Below are positions 63,060-64,000 of a DNA stretch of 64,000 nt, in pieces (position 1 is the stretch's first letter; each line of letters starts with the position of its first letter). The stretch covers positions 7,999,601 to 8,063,600 of the forward strand of contig NC_079414.1 in the NCBI RefSeq assembly GCF_026213295.1, read 5' to 3'. The DNA comes from Gadus chalcogrammus. Lineage: Eukaryota > Chordata > Actinopteri > Gadiformes > Gadidae. A program made the position numbers and the translations under genes. Under the pieces are notes generated by a model, which saw nothing but the letters and a program-made list of their open reading frames with translations, was not told the origin of the DNA and did not search any database.

Positions 63060-63258
63060 TACACACAGACAAACACAAACACACAAGGCTGGACTTAATG
63101 ATTAAATATGTTTGGGTGACGCGTGTCGGCTAATGGATTGAGGAATAAATTGAACAGCTGGTGCCAATCAGCAGATGGGTTAGTGTCGTGTTGTGTTGTG
63201 TAACGCCAGCGTGTCGTGTGTCTGCACTGATGTAAATGTGATTGTGTGTCTGTGTCAG

Positions 63259-63308
63259 GAAGGAAGCTGAGTTCTGGAGCAAGTGTCAGGCTAAAGATCA
63301 CATGGCTG
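63259..63308 (+). CDS. Ig-superfamily receptor, exon H (cytoplasmic tail)
   Basis: The acceptor gtgtctgtgtcag and donor GGCTG|GTAGGT bound 50 bases coding [16 protein letters not shown] with the Arg codon shared with exon G. Phase 2 in and phase 1 out. The EFW...HARD/AKDH type segment has no function known to me. Long CA arrays lie on both sides, at 62908-63054 and, only 13 bases after the exon end, at 63322-63456. Confidence 0.65.
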
Positions 63309-63319
63309 GTAGGTTCCCC

Positions 63320-63468
<149 letters not shown>

Positions 63469-63647
63469 GCAGGGTTTATATTCTGCTTCCTCTCCCTGCA
63501 AAAGGAGGACACTTCTGCTAGTGACTCATATAAAAAAATCCAAACAAACGTCCTTATTCCATTAAGGTCCACAATTAAAGAGGGAAGGGGGAGTTTTTTC
63601 GTTGTCGCAAAAATCATGTTAATTAATTTCTTCATGTTTTATTCTAG

Positions 63648-63682
63648 ATCCGGAACCCAGACATTCAGCTTCCACATCCCAC
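63648..63682 (+). CDS. Ig-superfamily receptor, exon I (cytoplasmic tail, possibly last)
   Basis: The acceptor gttttattctag opens in phase 1: DPEPRHSASTSH, then CAC|GTAAAT can serve as donor (phase 0). If the donor is not used, the frame runs on through VNTTLYEIIL to a TAG at 63768-63770. TLYEII would then be an ITIM-like tyrosine motif. Which ending is real cannot be decided here. Confidence 0.5.
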
Positions 63683-64000
63683 GTAAATACAACCCTCTAT
63701 GAAATCATCCTCTGTGTCGGCTCACTTTATAGTTTCCTGATTTCCCCTAATTTTTTCATTAAGCTATAGTTGATATAGTGTTTAATTTCTATATTTTTGC
63801 TTAAGGAATGCGACAATGATGAATTCAAAATAACAATGAATACAGCTCATTGTGAAAAATGTTTTTACATTGAATGATTTCCTGATTGCTGTCTTGGCTC
63901 AAATGATTTATATCGCATTTTATTTAAATGTCTATAGGTTGTGTTGGTTGTTTGACACAAGTACATAGGCCTACTGTTTATTATGAAAGTATTAACCATA

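Overview
This window looks like nuclear DNA of a teleost fish. The evidence is spliced vertebrate genes with GT-AG introns, fish-type non-LTR retrotransposons (Rex1-like, L2-like), a DIRS tyrosine-recombinase retrotransposon, many foldback MITEs, and more than twenty long (CA)n/(GT)n arrays. The dinucleotide density fits the pattern reported for cod-like fish, but the species cannot be fixed from sequence alone. No rRNA, tRNA or CRISPR array was seen.

Two host genes are visible and lie divergently. On the minus strand, from 37910 leftward and off the left edge, is a RAB11FIP4-type gene (Rab11 effector, class II FIP). Six coding exons chain in phase: 37758-37910, 35882-35969, 35474-35559, 4913-5142, 4407-4592 and 3384-3518. 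They encode the EF-hand N-terminus, an acidic linker and the conserved EEQFEDYG and CSQCCKK blocks. The C-terminal coiled coil and Rab11-binding domain are outside the window. Intron 3 is about 30 kb and holds most of the microsatellites, a nested helicase-fragment/LINE composite (16659-19150), an L2 fragment, several MITEs and a candidate internal promoter near 15.7 kb.

On the plus strand, from about 56.5 kb to the right edge, is a type I immunoglobulin-superfamily receptor. Nine exons in compatible phase encode three Ig domains, a proline-rich stalk microexon, one transmembrane helix and a short basic cytoplasmic tail. I cannot name it.

Between the two genes (38.16-54.25 kb) lies about 16 kb of nested mobile DNA. 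A DIRS element (38168-44139), with split inverted termini and an internal complementary region, sits 3 bp inside the left end of a TA-flanked inverted-repeat element (38166-45246). Next to it a MITE with perfect 14-bp termini (45251-54244) is interrupted by a 7.4-kb inverted repeat flanked by a 10-bp direct repeat. The left arm of that inverted repeat carries a further 388-bp MITE, and the right arm preserves the empty site. The order of insertion can be read directly from the junctions.
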